From the NCBI GenBank assembly GCA_963834825.1, contig CAWICZ010000014.1, positions 1,176,933-1,240,932 on the forward strand: 64,000 bases of DNA. Direction: 5' to 3'. Shown piece by piece: positions 34,067 to 42,408 of this stretch (its first letter is position 1; every line of letters starts with the position of its first letter). The notes below the pieces were generated by a model. That model saw nothing but the letters and a program-made list of their open reading frames with translations, was not told the origin of the DNA and searched no databases. The translations under genes and the position numbers were made by a program. Origin of the DNA: JACDAN01 sp963834825. GTDB lineage: Bacteria > Actinomycetota > Thermoleophilia > Gaiellales > Gaiellaceae.

Positions 34067-34879
34067 TCAGAACAGTCCGGCCAACCTGCCGACGAGGCCG
34101 GCGACCTCGAGGTTGCCCGTGCCGGGCGCGAAGAGCGCCTGATAGGTCAGCGCCCCGAGCCCGCCGCCGATGAGGGGCCCCACCACGGGAACCCAGGCAT
34201 AGTCCCAATCCGAGTCTCGCTTGCCCGGAATCGGAAGGATGGCGTGCGCGATGCGCGGCGCGAGGTCGCGCGCCGGGTTGATCGCGTACCCGGTCGGCCC
34301 GCCGAGCGAGAGGCCGATGGCGAACACCAGCAGGCCGATCAGAAGCGGCACGATGGACTGGCCGAGAGCGACCGCCAGCGTCGCTTCACCGAGGCTCCCC
34401 GAGCCTGCCGCCGCGAAGTGCCCGACGATGAAGAACACTCCGAAGAGCAGCAAGAACGTGCCGATGATCTCGGTCAGCAGGTTCTGGGGCTTGGCCCGGA
34501 TCGCCGGGGCCGTGCAGAAGACCCCGAGCTTGAGGCCCGGGTCCTCGGTCTCTCGCCAGTGCGGCAGGTAGGCGAGGTAGACCAGGATCGCACCGATGAA
34601 CGCCCCGACGAACTCGCCGGCGATGTACTTGGGCACGTCGTCCCACGGCGTGACGTCCGTCAGCGCGAAGCCGAATGTCACCGCCGGATTGAGATGCGCG
34701 CCGCTGAACTGGCCGACGGCGTATACGGCCATCGCGACCGCCATTCCCCATCCGAACGTGATCACGATCCAGCCCGCGTTCTGAGCTTTCGAGTGCGCGA
34801 GCAGGACTCCGGCCACGACCCCGTCTCCGAGCAAGATCAGGATCGCGGTCCCGATCACTTCGGCAGTGAAGATGTCCAT
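34067..34879 (-). CDS. glpF: Glycerol uptake facilitator (aquaglyceroporin)
   Basis: A 270-residue MIP-family channel with six transmembrane segments and two pore NPA motifs (GAHLNPAV and YAINPARDLAPR). The aspartate after the second NPAR is the mark of glycerol rather than water channels. It is the first gene of the glycerol run, with GAAGGGGG before the ATG. A promoter and two inverted repeats lie immediately upstream. Confidence 0.96.
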   Translation of the reverse strand: MDIFTAEVIGTAILILLGDGVVAGVLLAHSKAQNAGWIVITFGWGMAVAMAVYAVGQFSGAHLNPAVTFGFALTDVTPWDDVPKYIAGEFVGAFIGAILVYLAYLPHWRETEDPGLKLGVFCTAPAIRAKPQNLLTEIIGTFLLLFGVFFIVGHFAAAGSGSLGEATLAVALGQSIVPLLIGLLVFAIGLSLGGPTGYAINPARDLAPRIAHAILPIPGKRDSDWDYAWVPVVGPLIGGGLGALTYQALFAPGTGNLEVAGLVGRLAGLF

Positions 34880-34911
34880 GACACCCCCTTCTGGGTAACA
34901 GTGCGCCGAAG

Positions 34912-34941
34912 AACATCTCGCATGTTGATTGCTAAGTCAAC
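34912..34941 (-). promoter_or_regulatory. glpF operon promoter with overlapping inverted repeats
   Basis: On the minus strand TTGACT (34940-34935) is followed after 17 bases by GATGTT (34917-34912), a fair sigma-70 promoter. Two inverted repeats lie on it: AACAT-CTCGC-ATGTT (34912-34926) over the -10 and GTTGA-N8-TCAAC (34924-34941) over the -35. The AACAT/ATGTT half-sites resemble GlpR-type operators. No regulator gene is adjacent. Confidence 0.5.
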
Positions 34942-34974
34942 GCGCTTGAGAACGCGGTCTAGCGCGCTCGCAAT

Positions 34975-35436
34975 TCAGACGCGCCAGACGTCGACGGCGT
35001 ACCGGTCGCGAAGCTCGCGCGCGATCTGGTCGTCGCCGCCGATGAGATGGAGCTCGTACGGGTAGGCGTACTGAGCTCGGAAACCCTTCTCCCGGACGAG
35101 GATCCTGCCCCAAAGCGAGACGCTGCCCAGGGCGATGGGGCGTCCGTGCCGGACCGGCGGAAGCTCCCGGTACTCGCGTCCGTAGCACTGTCGAATGCCC
35201 GTGTAGCGCCGCAGGAGGTCTTCGGCGAACGCTCGTGTCCGGAACGCGTAGATGCCGCATTCGTGGTCGTCGGCGGGGGCGGCGTCCCGATGGAGCGTGC
35301 AGCTGGCCTCGAATCGCCTCTGGGGAGGCCAGCTCACGTGGTGCCACGTGAAGGATTCGAGCCTGTACTCGTCACCGTGGAGTCGGACGTGCCAGAGCCG
35401 CCAGCCGAGGATCGGCTCGATCGAGAGGTCGCTCAC
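34975..35436 (-). CDS. Conserved actinobacterial protein of unknown function
   Basis: A 153-residue soluble protein rich in tryptophan, arginine and tyrosine. It begins ILGWRLWHVRLHGDEYRLES, and has a single HECGIYAFR block in the middle and WGRILVREKGFRAQYAYP near the end, a layout seen in uncharacterised actinobacterial proteins. No catalytic motif is recognised. The GTG start overlaps the TGA of an upstream 37-residue gene (GTGA), so the two are translated together. Confidence 0.7.
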   Translation of the reverse strand: MSDLSIEPILGWRLWHVRLHGDEYRLESFTWHHVSWPPQRRFEASCTLHRDAAPADDHECGIYAFRTRAFAEDLLRRYTGIRQCYGREYRELPPVRHGRPIALGSVSLWGRILVREKGFRAQYAYPYELHLIGGDDQIARELRDRYAVDVWRV

Positions 35437-35546
35437 GCCGGTACGGGCTCCTCCTGCGGCTTCTCGACCGGGGCGGGTGCGGGCACGGGCTCTTCGAGCG
35501 GTGTGACCTCGATCTCCCGCTCGGTCTCGGGGAGGCCTATGTCCAT
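35433..35546 (-). CDS. Small proline-glutamate-rich protein, 37 residues
   Basis: A short gene with a textbook ribosome-binding site (AAAGGAG, 6 bases before the ATG). The product is MDIGLPETEREIEVTPLEEP followed by a P/A/V/E-rich tail ending VPA. Comparable MDIG...EPVP small proteins occur, from memory, across actinobacteria with no known role. It is coupled (GTGA) to the downstream 153-residue protein. Its composition suggests an extended, disordered chain. Confidence 0.75.
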   Translation of the reverse strand: MDIGLPETEREIEVTPLEEPVPAPAPVEKPQEEPVPA

Positions 35547-35651
35547 CGCCGACTCCTTTCTCGCGTGGAACGGCGTACGACACACGGTAGAGAGGGAGTC
35601 GGTCAGACAAGCCGCGGTGCGTTCGTCGAAGCGCCGCCGGGTTGCTGCCGT

Positions 35652-35657
35652 TAGCCT
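35652..35657 (+). promoter_or_regulatory. -10 box TAGCCT of the acyltransferase gene
   Basis: TAGCCT ends 8 bases before the ATG at 35666 without a Shine-Dalgarno sequence. Inferred leaderless start. Confidence 0.45.
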
Positions 35658-35665
35658 CGAGGCCG

Positions 35666-36400
35666 ATGGCGATTCGACGAGCCCGGTTTGCCTGGAAGCT
35701 TCGGCGCCGAGCCGCCGCCTGGCTGCTCGTTCTCGCCGCTCGGATCATCACGAGGAAGTCGGTTCGCTTCCTCGAGCGGGTCGACGACGTCCGTCAGCGC
35801 ATCTTCTTCGCGAATCACACGAGTCACCTGGATTTCATCCTCATCTGGTCCTCGCTGCCGCGCCAGGTGCGGGAACGAACGCGACCGGTCGCCCGCCGCG
35901 ACTACTGGGAGCGCAGCCGGTTCCGCCGCTACTACGTCCGCAATGTCTTCAATGCGGTCCTCATCGATCGCGCACTGCTCGACAGCGACACGATCGGAGG
36001 CGCCTTCGACCGACGCGGGCGCGAGGCCGTCGAGCAGATGCTGGACGGACTCGGCGACGAGTACTCGCTGATCCTCTTCCCCGAGGGCACCAGGGGCTCC
36101 GGCGAATCGATCGGGCAGTTCCGCAGTGGTCTCTACTACCTCTGTCGCGAGCGCCCTGACGTGGAGCTCGTCCCTGTCCGCATCGAGGGCGCCCACAAGG
36201 TCCTACCGAAGGGCCGGATCGTGCCCCGTCCGCAAGAGAGCGACCTGACGTTCGGCGCGTCGATGCGGTTCGAGGAAGGCGAGTCGCGAGCGGCGTTCAT
36301 CGAACGGGCGCGCGCGGCTCTGGGCACGCTCAGCTCGGAGACTGTCCCCGGGCCCGCCCCGGCGGGGCGATCCTCAGGACCTCCGAACGAAGTCGATTGA
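35666..36400 (+). CDS. PlsC-family 1-acylglycerol-3-phosphate O-acyltransferase
   Basis: A 244-residue membrane-associated acyltransferase. The catalytic H-x4-D is in NHTSHLDF (about residues 50-55) and the phosphate-binding motif is LFPEGTRGSGES. One hydrophobic segment near the N-terminus (AAAWLLVLAARII) anchors it. It probably acylates a lysophospholipid or glycerol-phosphate acceptor in phospholipid synthesis. Its 3' end overlaps the convergent der gene by 27 bases. A second PlsC homologue lies beside cmk. Confidence 0.88.
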   Translation: MAIRRARFAWKLRRRAAAWLLVLAARIITRKSVRFLERVDDVRQRIFFANHTSHLDFILIWSSLPRQVRERTRPVARRDYWERSRFRRYYVRNVFNAVLIDRALLDSDTIGGAFDRRGREAVEQMLDGLGDEYSLILFPEGTRGSGESIGQFRSGLYYLCRERPDVELVPVRIEGAHKVLPKGRIVPRPQESDLTFGASMRFEEGESRAAFIERARAALGTLSSETVPGPAPAGRSSGPPNEVD

Positions 36401-37687
36401 CACGGGCACGCCTTCGAGCTCGAAGCGGTCGCGCAGCTGGTTCTCGATCCAGTAGCCGTAGTCGCGCGTGATCAGGCCTGGATCGTTGACGAAGAACCGA
36501 AAGCGCGGCGGCCGGACCTGCGTCTGCGTGCCGTAGAGGAGGTTGAGCCGCTTGCCGTTCCGCGACGGGGCCTGGCGCGCGTCGCGGAGCTCACCGAGGA
36601 AGCGGTTGAGCTCCCCGGTCGTGATGCGCGAGGTGTGCTTGTCGTAGAGCTCCTCGATCCGGTCGAGGAGCCGAGTGATGCCGCGCCCGGTCTTTGCCGA
36701 GACGGCGACGAGCGGCGGGCGCTGTTTGAGGCGATCTTGCAGCCTCGGCCGGAGATCCTCGATTCCCACTTTGGTGATGTCCCACTTGGACGCAACGACG
36801 AGGGTCGAGTTCTGCGCCTTGCGCGCCACGTCGGCGACGGCGAGGTCCTGATCGACGAGCCCCTCGCTCGCGTCCACGAGGACGAGGGCGACGTCCGCCC
36901 GCTCGGCCGCCTGGAGCGCACGGAGCTCCGAGTAGTAATCGATTCCCTGCCGCTGCCGGCGCTTGCGGCGCAGCCCGGCAGTGTCGACGAGCACGAATGT
37001 CCGGTCACCGCGCCGGAGCACGGTGTCGACGGCGTCCCGGGTCGTCCCCGGAACCTCCGAGACGATCACGCGGTCCTGGCCGACGAGCGCGTTGACGAGG
37101 CTCGACTTGCCCACGTTCGGCCGGCCGAGCACGGCGACGCGGATCGCGTCCTCGGGCACCTCGGCTCGGGCGGTCTTGCCGGGAAGCCGTTCGAGGATCG
37201 CATCGAGGAGGTCGCCGGTCCCGTGCCCGTGCACGGCCGAGAGCGGTTGTGGCTCGCCCAGGCCGAGGCGGTGGAACTCGTGGATCTGGTCGGTCCGGAC
37301 CGGGTCGTCGACTTTGTTCGCGACGAGGAGGACCGGGCGACCTGACCGCCGGAGCAGGTCGGCGATCTCCTCGTCTCCCGGCGTGACGCCGATCTGGGCG
37401 TCGACGACGAAGAGGACGAGGTCGGCCTCGGCGATCGCCGTCCGGGCTTGCTCGGCGACCTGGCGCGTGATCGGCGAGCTGTCGGCAAGGTCGACTCCGC
37501 CGGTGTCGACGAGCAGGAAGCGCTGCCCCCGCCACTCGCACTCGAGCTCCTTGCGGTCGCGCGTGACGCCGGGCGTCTGGTGGACGACGGCGGCCCGGGA
37601 CTCGGTGAGCCGATTCACGAGCGTCGACTTGCCGACGTTCGGGAAGCCGACGATCGCAGCGATGCCGACGAGCGGCTTGGCTTCCAC
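36374..37687 (-). CDS. der: Ribosome-associated double GTPase Der (EngA)
   Basis: A 437-residue protein with two tandem GTPase domains and a KH-like C-terminus, needed for 50S ribosome assembly. Domain 1 has GFPNVGKSTLVNR, DTGG and NKVD; domain 2 has GRPNVGKSSLVNA, DTAGLRRK and SKWD. The GTG at 37687 gives the family's normal N-terminus and lies 5 bases after the upstream acyltransferase stop. It belongs to a run aroF-tyrA-aroA-cmk-plsC-der; cmk-plsC-der is a common bacterial grouping. Confidence 0.96.
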   Translation of the reverse strand: MEAKPLVGIAAIVGFPNVGKSTLVNRLTESRAAVVHQTPGVTRDRKELECEWRGQRFLLVDTGGVDLADSSPITRQVAEQARTAIAEADLVLFVVDAQIGVTPGDEEIADLLRRSGRPVLLVANKVDDPVRTDQIHEFHRLGLGEPQPLSAVHGHGTGDLLDAILERLPGKTARAEVPEDAIRVAVLGRPNVGKSSLVNALVGQDRVIVSEVPGTTRDAVDTVLRRGDRTFVLVDTAGLRRKRRQRQGIDYYSELRALQAAERADVALVLVDASEGLVDQDLAVADVARKAQNSTLVVASKWDITKVGIEDLRPRLQDRLKQRPPLVAVSAKTGRGITRLLDRIEELYDKHTSRITTGELNRFLGELRDARQAPSRNGKRLNLLYGTQTQVRPPRFRFFVNDPGLITRDYGYWIENQLRDRFELEGVPVSIDFVRRS

Positions 37688-37692
37688 CGCGT

Positions 37693-38343
37693 TCAAGCCG
37701 GCGGGGTGGCGTGCCGCGGGCGGCCCAGCTGGTGGGCGTCGACGAGGAAGCGCCACAATCCGTGGATCTCGCGCTCGATCTCGGCGGACGCCTCCCGATA
37801 GCCCTTCGCGTTCGCGGGAAGGCCGTCAAAGAAAAGCGGACGGCCCCAGGCGACCGAGACGGGCTCGAAGTTGCCGAGCTTCCAGAACTGTGACCCGTGG
37901 ATCGCGGCCGGGACGATCGGCACGCGCTCCTGTAGCCCGACCATGGCGGCGCCCGGCTGGACGTGGCCGGGTACGCCGCTCTTTTGCCGTGTGCCCTCGG
38001 CGAAGACGCCCAGCGCGTCTCCCTCCTGAACACAGCGCCGCATCAGCCTGACGGCCTCGCGGTCCGACTCGCCGCGCCGAACGGAGAAGGTCCCGAAGCT
38101 GCGGACGAACGGCCCGAGCCCTGGAACCCGGTGCAGCTCGATCTTGGCCATGTAGCGGATGTTCCGCGGGCATGCGGCGCCGAAGGCGGGCGGGTCGAGC
38201 CACGAAAAGTGGTTCAGCGCCAGGACGATGCCGCCGGCGCGGGGCACGCGTTCGCTCCCGTAGATGCGGAGCGGGGCGATCGTCCGAACGATGCCGCCGA
38301 GCGTGGGACGGCCAAGTGCCCAAACGACGTCGAAGCCGCTCAT
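37693..38343 (-). CDS. plsC: PlsC-family acyltransferase
   Basis: A 216-residue 1-acyl-sn-glycerol-3-phosphate acyltransferase homologue. The catalytic motif is NHFSWLDPPAFG and the acceptor-phosphate motif is FAEGTRQKSG. The position between cmk and der matches the conserved cmk-plsC-der arrangement, so this is the more likely canonical PlsC of the two here. The ATG overlaps the cmk stop (ATGA). Confidence 0.92.
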   Translation of the reverse strand: MSGFDVVWALGRPTLGGIVRTIAPLRIYGSERVPRAGGIVLALNHFSWLDPPAFGAACPRNIRYMAKIELHRVPGLGPFVRSFGTFSVRRGESDREAVRLMRRCVQEGDALGVFAEGTRQKSGVPGHVQPGAAMVGLQERVPIVPAAIHGSQFWKLGNFEPVSVAWGRPLFFDGLPANAKGYREASAEIEREIHGLWRFLVDAHQLGRPRHATPPA

Positions 38344-38969
38344 ACCACGCGCGACCGAACGAGCCGCTCGACGCGGTCGACCACGTCCTCGACGTCGAGC
38401 TCCGTCGTGTCGATCAACTCGGCGTCCTCGGCGGGCCGCATCCGCGCGGCGTCGCTTTCGTCTCGCAGCCGGAGGTCGGTCGCCAGCGCGTCGCCGCCGA
38501 TGTCCGGCCGCTCGACCTGGCGGCGGCGGGCGCGGGTCCTCGGGTCGGCGTTGAGGTAGACCTTCACGTCGGCGCTGGGAGCGACAACGGTGCCGATGTC
38601 ACGGCCCTCGATCACGGCGTTGCCCAGGTCCGCGAGCTCGCGCTGGCGCCGGCGCATGACGCTCCGCACCTCCGGATGGCGCGCGACGATCGGGACGAGC
38701 CGGTCGATCTCCGCCAGCCTGATCGCCTCGGTGACGTCCTCGCCCGCGATCGCGACCCGGCCGTCCTCGTCGAGCTCGACGGGATTGTCCTCGGCGAGGC
38801 GTCCAAGCGGAGCGCCGTCCTCGAGATCGAGGGAATCGCGGACGGCGAGCCAGGTCACGGCCCGGTACATGGCCCCCGTGTCCAGATACCGGAACCCGAG
38901 ACGCTCGGCGAGCAGACGCGCAACGGTGCTCTTCCCGGCTCCGGCGGGCCCGTCGATCGCAACGATCAT
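38340..38969 (-). CDS. cmk: Cytidylate kinase
   Basis: A 209-residue NMP kinase that phosphorylates CMP and dCMP. The P-loop is AIDGPAGAGKSTVARLLAE, followed by YLDTGAMYRAVTW and VIEGRDIGTVV; an NMP-binding insert is visible. Both ends overlap neighbours by ATGA (aroA before, plsC after). The pairing of aroA with cmk is common in bacteria. Confidence 0.97.
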   Translation of the reverse strand: MIVAIDGPAGAGKSTVARLLAERLGFRYLDTGAMYRAVTWLAVRDSLDLEDGAPLGRLAEDNPVELDEDGRVAIAGEDVTEAIRLAEIDRLVPIVARHPEVRSVMRRRQRELADLGNAVIEGRDIGTVVAPSADVKVYLNADPRTRARRRQVERPDIGGDALATDLRLRDESDAARMRPAEDAELIDTTELDVEDVVDRVERLVRSRVV

Positions 38970-40252
38970 CGCTGGGTCACCGTCTCGAGCAGGTCGAAGA
39001 ATCCGGGGAAGCTTACCGCGACGCTTTCGGCGCCCTCGATCTCCACGCCCTCCCGCGAGACGAGCCCACCGATCGCCCCGAGCATCGCGATCCGATGATC
39101 GCCGTCGGCCCGCACCACACCCCCACCCTTAGGGCGGGTGGGTACACCCCTCACCCCGAAGCCATCATCGCGTGCAGCGACGCGCACGCCAAGGGTTCGG
39201 AGCGCATTTGTCACAGTTTCGATCCGGTCCGTTTCCTTCGCACGCAGCTCCTCCGCGCCCCAGACGGCGCTCTCACCGCGCGCCATCCCCGCCGCCAGCG
39301 CGAACAGCGGCAACTCGTCGATCAGCCTCGGCACTTCGCGGCGCCGCACGACCGTCGCGACGAGCTCGCCCGGACGCACCTCGAGATCGGCGACCGGCTC
39401 CCCGCTGATCGTCCGTCGGTTGAAGACGGCAATGTTGGCGCCCATCCGCTCGAGCACGTCCAGGAGGCCGGTGCGGAGTGGGTTGACGTTGACGCCCTCG
39501 ACGAGCAGCTCGGAGCCGTGGAGCAGCGTCGCCGCGACCACGAATGGCGCTGCAGCGGAGAAATCACCTGCGATCTCGACCTGGAACGGCGCCAGCCGGT
39601 CCACGGGCCAGACGACAACGTCGGCGCCGCGCCGCACCACGCGGGCGCCCGCCTCTCGCAGCAGACGCTCGCTGTGGTCCCGCGAGGGCAGGCGCTCGAC
39701 GACGGTCGTCTCCCCGCCGGCCGCATAGAGCCCGGCGAAGAGCACCGCCGACTTCACCTGGGCGCTCGCCACCGGCAGCACGTAGCGAATCGGCGTCAGG
39801 CGGCCGCCTTCGACCAGTACCGGCGCACCGCCGTTCGTCGTCTCGACCCGCGCGCCCATCTCGCGCAGCGGCTCGGCGATCCGCTCCTGCGGGCGCCGTG
39901 ACAGCGACTCGTCGCCGGTCAGGACGAAGCGACCCTCCTGGCCGGCCAGGATCCCCGACGCGAGCCGCAGCACCGTCCCCGCGTTGCCGCAGTCCAACGG
40001 GCCGTCCGGCTCCTGCAACCCGCGCAACCCAACGCCCTGCACGCGCAGCGTCCGGCCGCTGTCGTCGTCGACCTCCACGCCCAGGTCGCGGACGACCCGG
40101 ATCGCCGCCTCAGTGTCCGCCGCCTGCCCGAAGCCGCGGATCTCGCTCTCGCCGTCGGCGACCGCACCAAGCAGGACCGCCCGCTGCGAGATCCCCTTCA
40201 CTCCCGGCACGGCGATGGCGCCCTGCACCGACGCCGCCGGCTCGACCCTCAT
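38966..40252 (-). CDS. aroA: 3-phosphoshikimate 1-carboxyvinyltransferase (EPSP synthase)
   Basis: A 428-residue enzyme of the shikimate pathway that joins PEP to shikimate-3-phosphate. LDCGNAGTVLRL, SRDHSERLLREAG, GDFSAAAPFVVAA and RADGDHRIAMLGAIGG are conserved. At the N-terminus the usual GxKSxSxR reads GVKGISQR, so the serine after the catalytic lysine is glycine. The overall pattern is closest to the class II (CP4-like) group. It overlaps tyrA and cmk by ATGA. Confidence 0.95.
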   Translation of the reverse strand: MRVEPAASVQGAIAVPGVKGISQRAVLLGAVADGESEIRGFGQAADTEAAIRVVRDLGVEVDDDSGRTLRVQGVGLRGLQEPDGPLDCGNAGTVLRLASGILAGQEGRFVLTGDESLSRRPQERIAEPLREMGARVETTNGGAPVLVEGGRLTPIRYVLPVASAQVKSAVLFAGLYAAGGETTVVERLPSRDHSERLLREAGARVVRRGADVVVWPVDRLAPFQVEIAGDFSAAAPFVVAATLLHGSELLVEGVNVNPLRTGLLDVLERMGANIAVFNRRTISGEPVADLEVRPGELVATVVRRREVPRLIDELPLFALAAGMARGESAVWGAEELRAKETDRIETVTNALRTLGVRVAARDDGFGVRGVPTRPKGGGVVRADGDHRIAMLGAIGGLVSREGVEIEGAESVAVSFPGFFDLLETVTQR

Positions 40253-41337
40253 TCGTCGACGACCGCCGTAACGACGACGCCGTACCCCTGCGCCTCGAGC
40301 ACCCCGGAGGCCCGTGCGGCCTCCTGCTCGCCCGCGACGAGCACGGTCAGCGTCCCGCCCCGCTCCGGTGAGACGTGCTGGAGCTCGAAGTCCTCGATGT
40401 TGATGCGCTCGGCGCCGAGCGCCTGGGTGATGCCCGCGAGCACCCCGGGGCGGTCGGGGACGTGGATCCGCAGTCGGTGGAGCTGCCCCGGGTCGCCGTA
40501 GGCCTCGCGGATCATCCCGCGGCGGTTCAGCGCCGCCTCGCCGATCCACCGCGCCAGAAAGCCGGCGTCGCCCGATTCGAGCGCGGACTCGACCTGCTCC
40601 AGCGCGCGTCGGTGCTCGGCGAGCGCGGCGCGAAGGGCGCCGGCGTTGTCGAGGAAGATGTCGACCCAGATCCGGGGATTGGCACCGGCGACGCGGGTCA
40701 TGTCACGAAGCGATCCACCCGCCGAGGACAACGGATCGTGGCCGTCGATTCGCGTCGAGCCCGCCTGGTTGACCAGGACGTTCGCCATCACGTGCGGCAG
40801 GTGGCTCGTCAGCGCGACGAGCCGGTCGTGCGCGCCCGGATCGACCGCAATCGGCGTCGCGCCCAACTCGCCGACAAACCCGTGCACCATGCGGTAGCGA
40901 TCGGGCTCGCTCTGCGGCAGCGGGGAGAGGAACCAGGTCGCACCCTCGAACAGGTCGGCGCTCGCGTGCTCGGGGCCGCGCGCCTCCGAACCGCAGACCG
41001 GGTGTCCGCCGATGAACCTCGGCGAGCCGTCGGCGGCCGCGCACACCGCCGCCTTGGTCGAGCCGACGTCCGTCACGGTGCACCCGTCGCCGCTCGCCTC
41101 GAGCACGGCCCGCACGCGACCCGCCAGGTGGCTCACCGGCACCGCCACGACGGCGAGGTCGGCCCCGCTGACCGCTTCTCCCAGCGTCGACGTGGCCTCG
41201 TCGACCGCCCCCCGCTCGGCGGCGACCTCGGCGACGGCCCTGTCCTCGTCGAAGCCGACCACGCTCGCACCGCCTCGCTTCGCGGCCAGGCCGACGGAGG
41301 CGCCGATCAGCCCGGTGCCGACGATCGCAACGCGCAT
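40249..41337 (-). CDS. tyrA: Prephenate dehydrogenase with C-terminal ACT domain
   Basis: A 362-residue enzyme that converts prephenate to 4-hydroxyphenylpyruvate for tyrosine. The NAD motif VAIVGTGLIGASVGLAAK opens the protein; GGHPVCGSE, LTSHLPH and the DPLSSAGGSLRDMTR helix carry active-site residues. From about residue 285 an ACT domain (HVPDRPGVLAGITQALG) probably gives feedback control by an amino acid. Four bases separate it from the upstream DAHP synthase gene. Confidence 0.95.
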   Translation of the reverse strand: MRVAIVGTGLIGASVGLAAKRGGASVVGFDEDRAVAEVAAERGAVDEATSTLGEAVSGADLAVVAVPVSHLAGRVRAVLEASGDGCTVTDVGSTKAAVCAAADGSPRFIGGHPVCGSEARGPEHASADLFEGATWFLSPLPQSEPDRYRMVHGFVGELGATPIAVDPGAHDRLVALTSHLPHVMANVLVNQAGSTRIDGHDPLSSAGGSLRDMTRVAGANPRIWVDIFLDNAGALRAALAEHRRALEQVESALESGDAGFLARWIGEAALNRRGMIREAYGDPGQLHRLRIHVPDRPGVLAGITQALGAERINIEDFELQHVSPERGGTLTVLVAGEQEAARASGVLEAQGYGVVVTAVVDE

Positions 41338-41341
41338 GGCA

Positions 41342-42385
41342 CTACCCGATCTGCTTGCCCATCAAGGCGGCGAGATCGCCCACCTCGCGCGCGAACTCGC
41401 CGAACTCTTCGGTGGGGATCTGCTGCGGCCCGTCGCAGAGCGCCTCTTCGGGCCGCGGATGGGCCTCGACGATGATCCCGTCCGCCCCGACCGCGACTGC
41501 CGCACGCGCCAGCGGCAGCACGAGGGCCCGCCGTCCCGCCGCATGCGAGGGATCGACGATCACCGGCAAGTGCGTCTCCTCTTTCAAGACGGCGACCGAC
41601 CCCAGATCGAGCGTGTAGCGCAGCGAGCGCTCGAACGTCTTGATCCCGCGCTCGCAGAGGATGATCCGCTCGTTCCCCTCCTTGGCGACGTACTCGGCCG
41701 CCATCAACAGCTCCTCCACGGACGCCGACACGCCGCGCTTGAGCAGCACCGGCTTGTCGGTGCGGCCCACCTCGGCGAGGAGCAGGAAGTTCTGCATGTT
41801 CCGCGCCCCGATCTGGACGACGTCGGCGACGTCGAGCACCTCTTCGACGTGCCGCGGATCGAGCAGCTCGGTGACGATCGGCAGACCCGTCTCCTCGCGG
41901 GCTTCCCGGAGCACCTCGAGGGCGTCGAGCCCCAGCCCCTGGAAGGTGTACGGCGAGGTGCGCGGCTTGAACGCACCGCCGCGAAGCATGGTCGCGCCCG
42001 CCTCCTTCACCGCGCGCGCCGTCTCCAGCGTTTGCTCGCGGTACTCGACGGTGCACGGGCCGGCGATGAGCCCGAAGTAGCCGTCCCCGATCTTCCGCCC
42101 GCGAACCTCGATCACCGTCGGATCGGGGGCCAGCTCACGAGCGACGAGCTTGTACGGCTTGAGGATCGGCAGCACCCGCTCGACCCCGGGGTAGCCCTCG
42201 AGGGGCAGTCCGGCGAGCATGTCGCGCTCGCCGATCGCGCCGATGACCGTCGCCTCTCGGCCGCGCGAGACCCGCGCATCGGCGCCGGCTTCCTGGAGCC
42301 GGGCGACAACGTGCTCGGTCTGGTCGGGCGTCGCGCCCGCGCCCATCACGATCATGAGCTCCGGTGAAGCCTGATTGGTGGCCAT
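41342..42385 (-). CDS. aroF: 3-deoxy-7-phosphoheptulonate (DAHP) synthase, class I beta type
   Basis: A 347-residue first enzyme of the shikimate pathway. Residues 1-75 form the ferredoxin-like regulatory domain seen in Thermotoga-type enzymes. The catalytic barrel has GPCTVEYREQTLE, RGGAFKPRTSPYTFQG, KRGVSASVEELLMAAEY, DPSHAAGRR and EAHPRPEEALCDG. The ATG lies 7 bases after a TACACT box, the divergent partner of the chorismate mutase promoter. Placing DAHP synthase with tyrA and aroA suggests co-control of the common and tyrosine branches. Confidence 0.96.
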   Translation of the reverse strand: MATNQASPELMIVMGAGATPDQTEHVVARLQEAGADARVSRGREATVIGAIGERDMLAGLPLEGYPGVERVLPILKPYKLVARELAPDPTVIEVRGRKIGDGYFGLIAGPCTVEYREQTLETARAVKEAGATMLRGGAFKPRTSPYTFQGLGLDALEVLREAREETGLPIVTELLDPRHVEEVLDVADVVQIGARNMQNFLLLAEVGRTDKPVLLKRGVSASVEELLMAAEYVAKEGNERIILCERGIKTFERSLRYTLDLGSVAVLKEETHLPVIVDPSHAAGRRALVLPLARAAVAVGADGIIVEAHPRPEEALCDGPQQIPTEEFGEFAREVGDLAALMGKQIG

Positions 42386-42392
42386 TGCGGCA

Positions 42393-42402
42393 AGTGTAGG
42401 CT
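42393..42402. promoter_or_regulatory. Overlapping divergent -10 boxes for aroF and chorismate mutase
   Basis: AGTGTAGGCT reads TACACT on the minus strand (7 bases before the aroF ATG) and TAGGCT on the plus strand (6 bases before the ATC at 42409). They share two bases in a 23-base intergenic region, so the two promoters must compete. Both transcripts would be leaderless. Confidence 0.55.
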
Positions 42403-42408
42403 CGGCCC

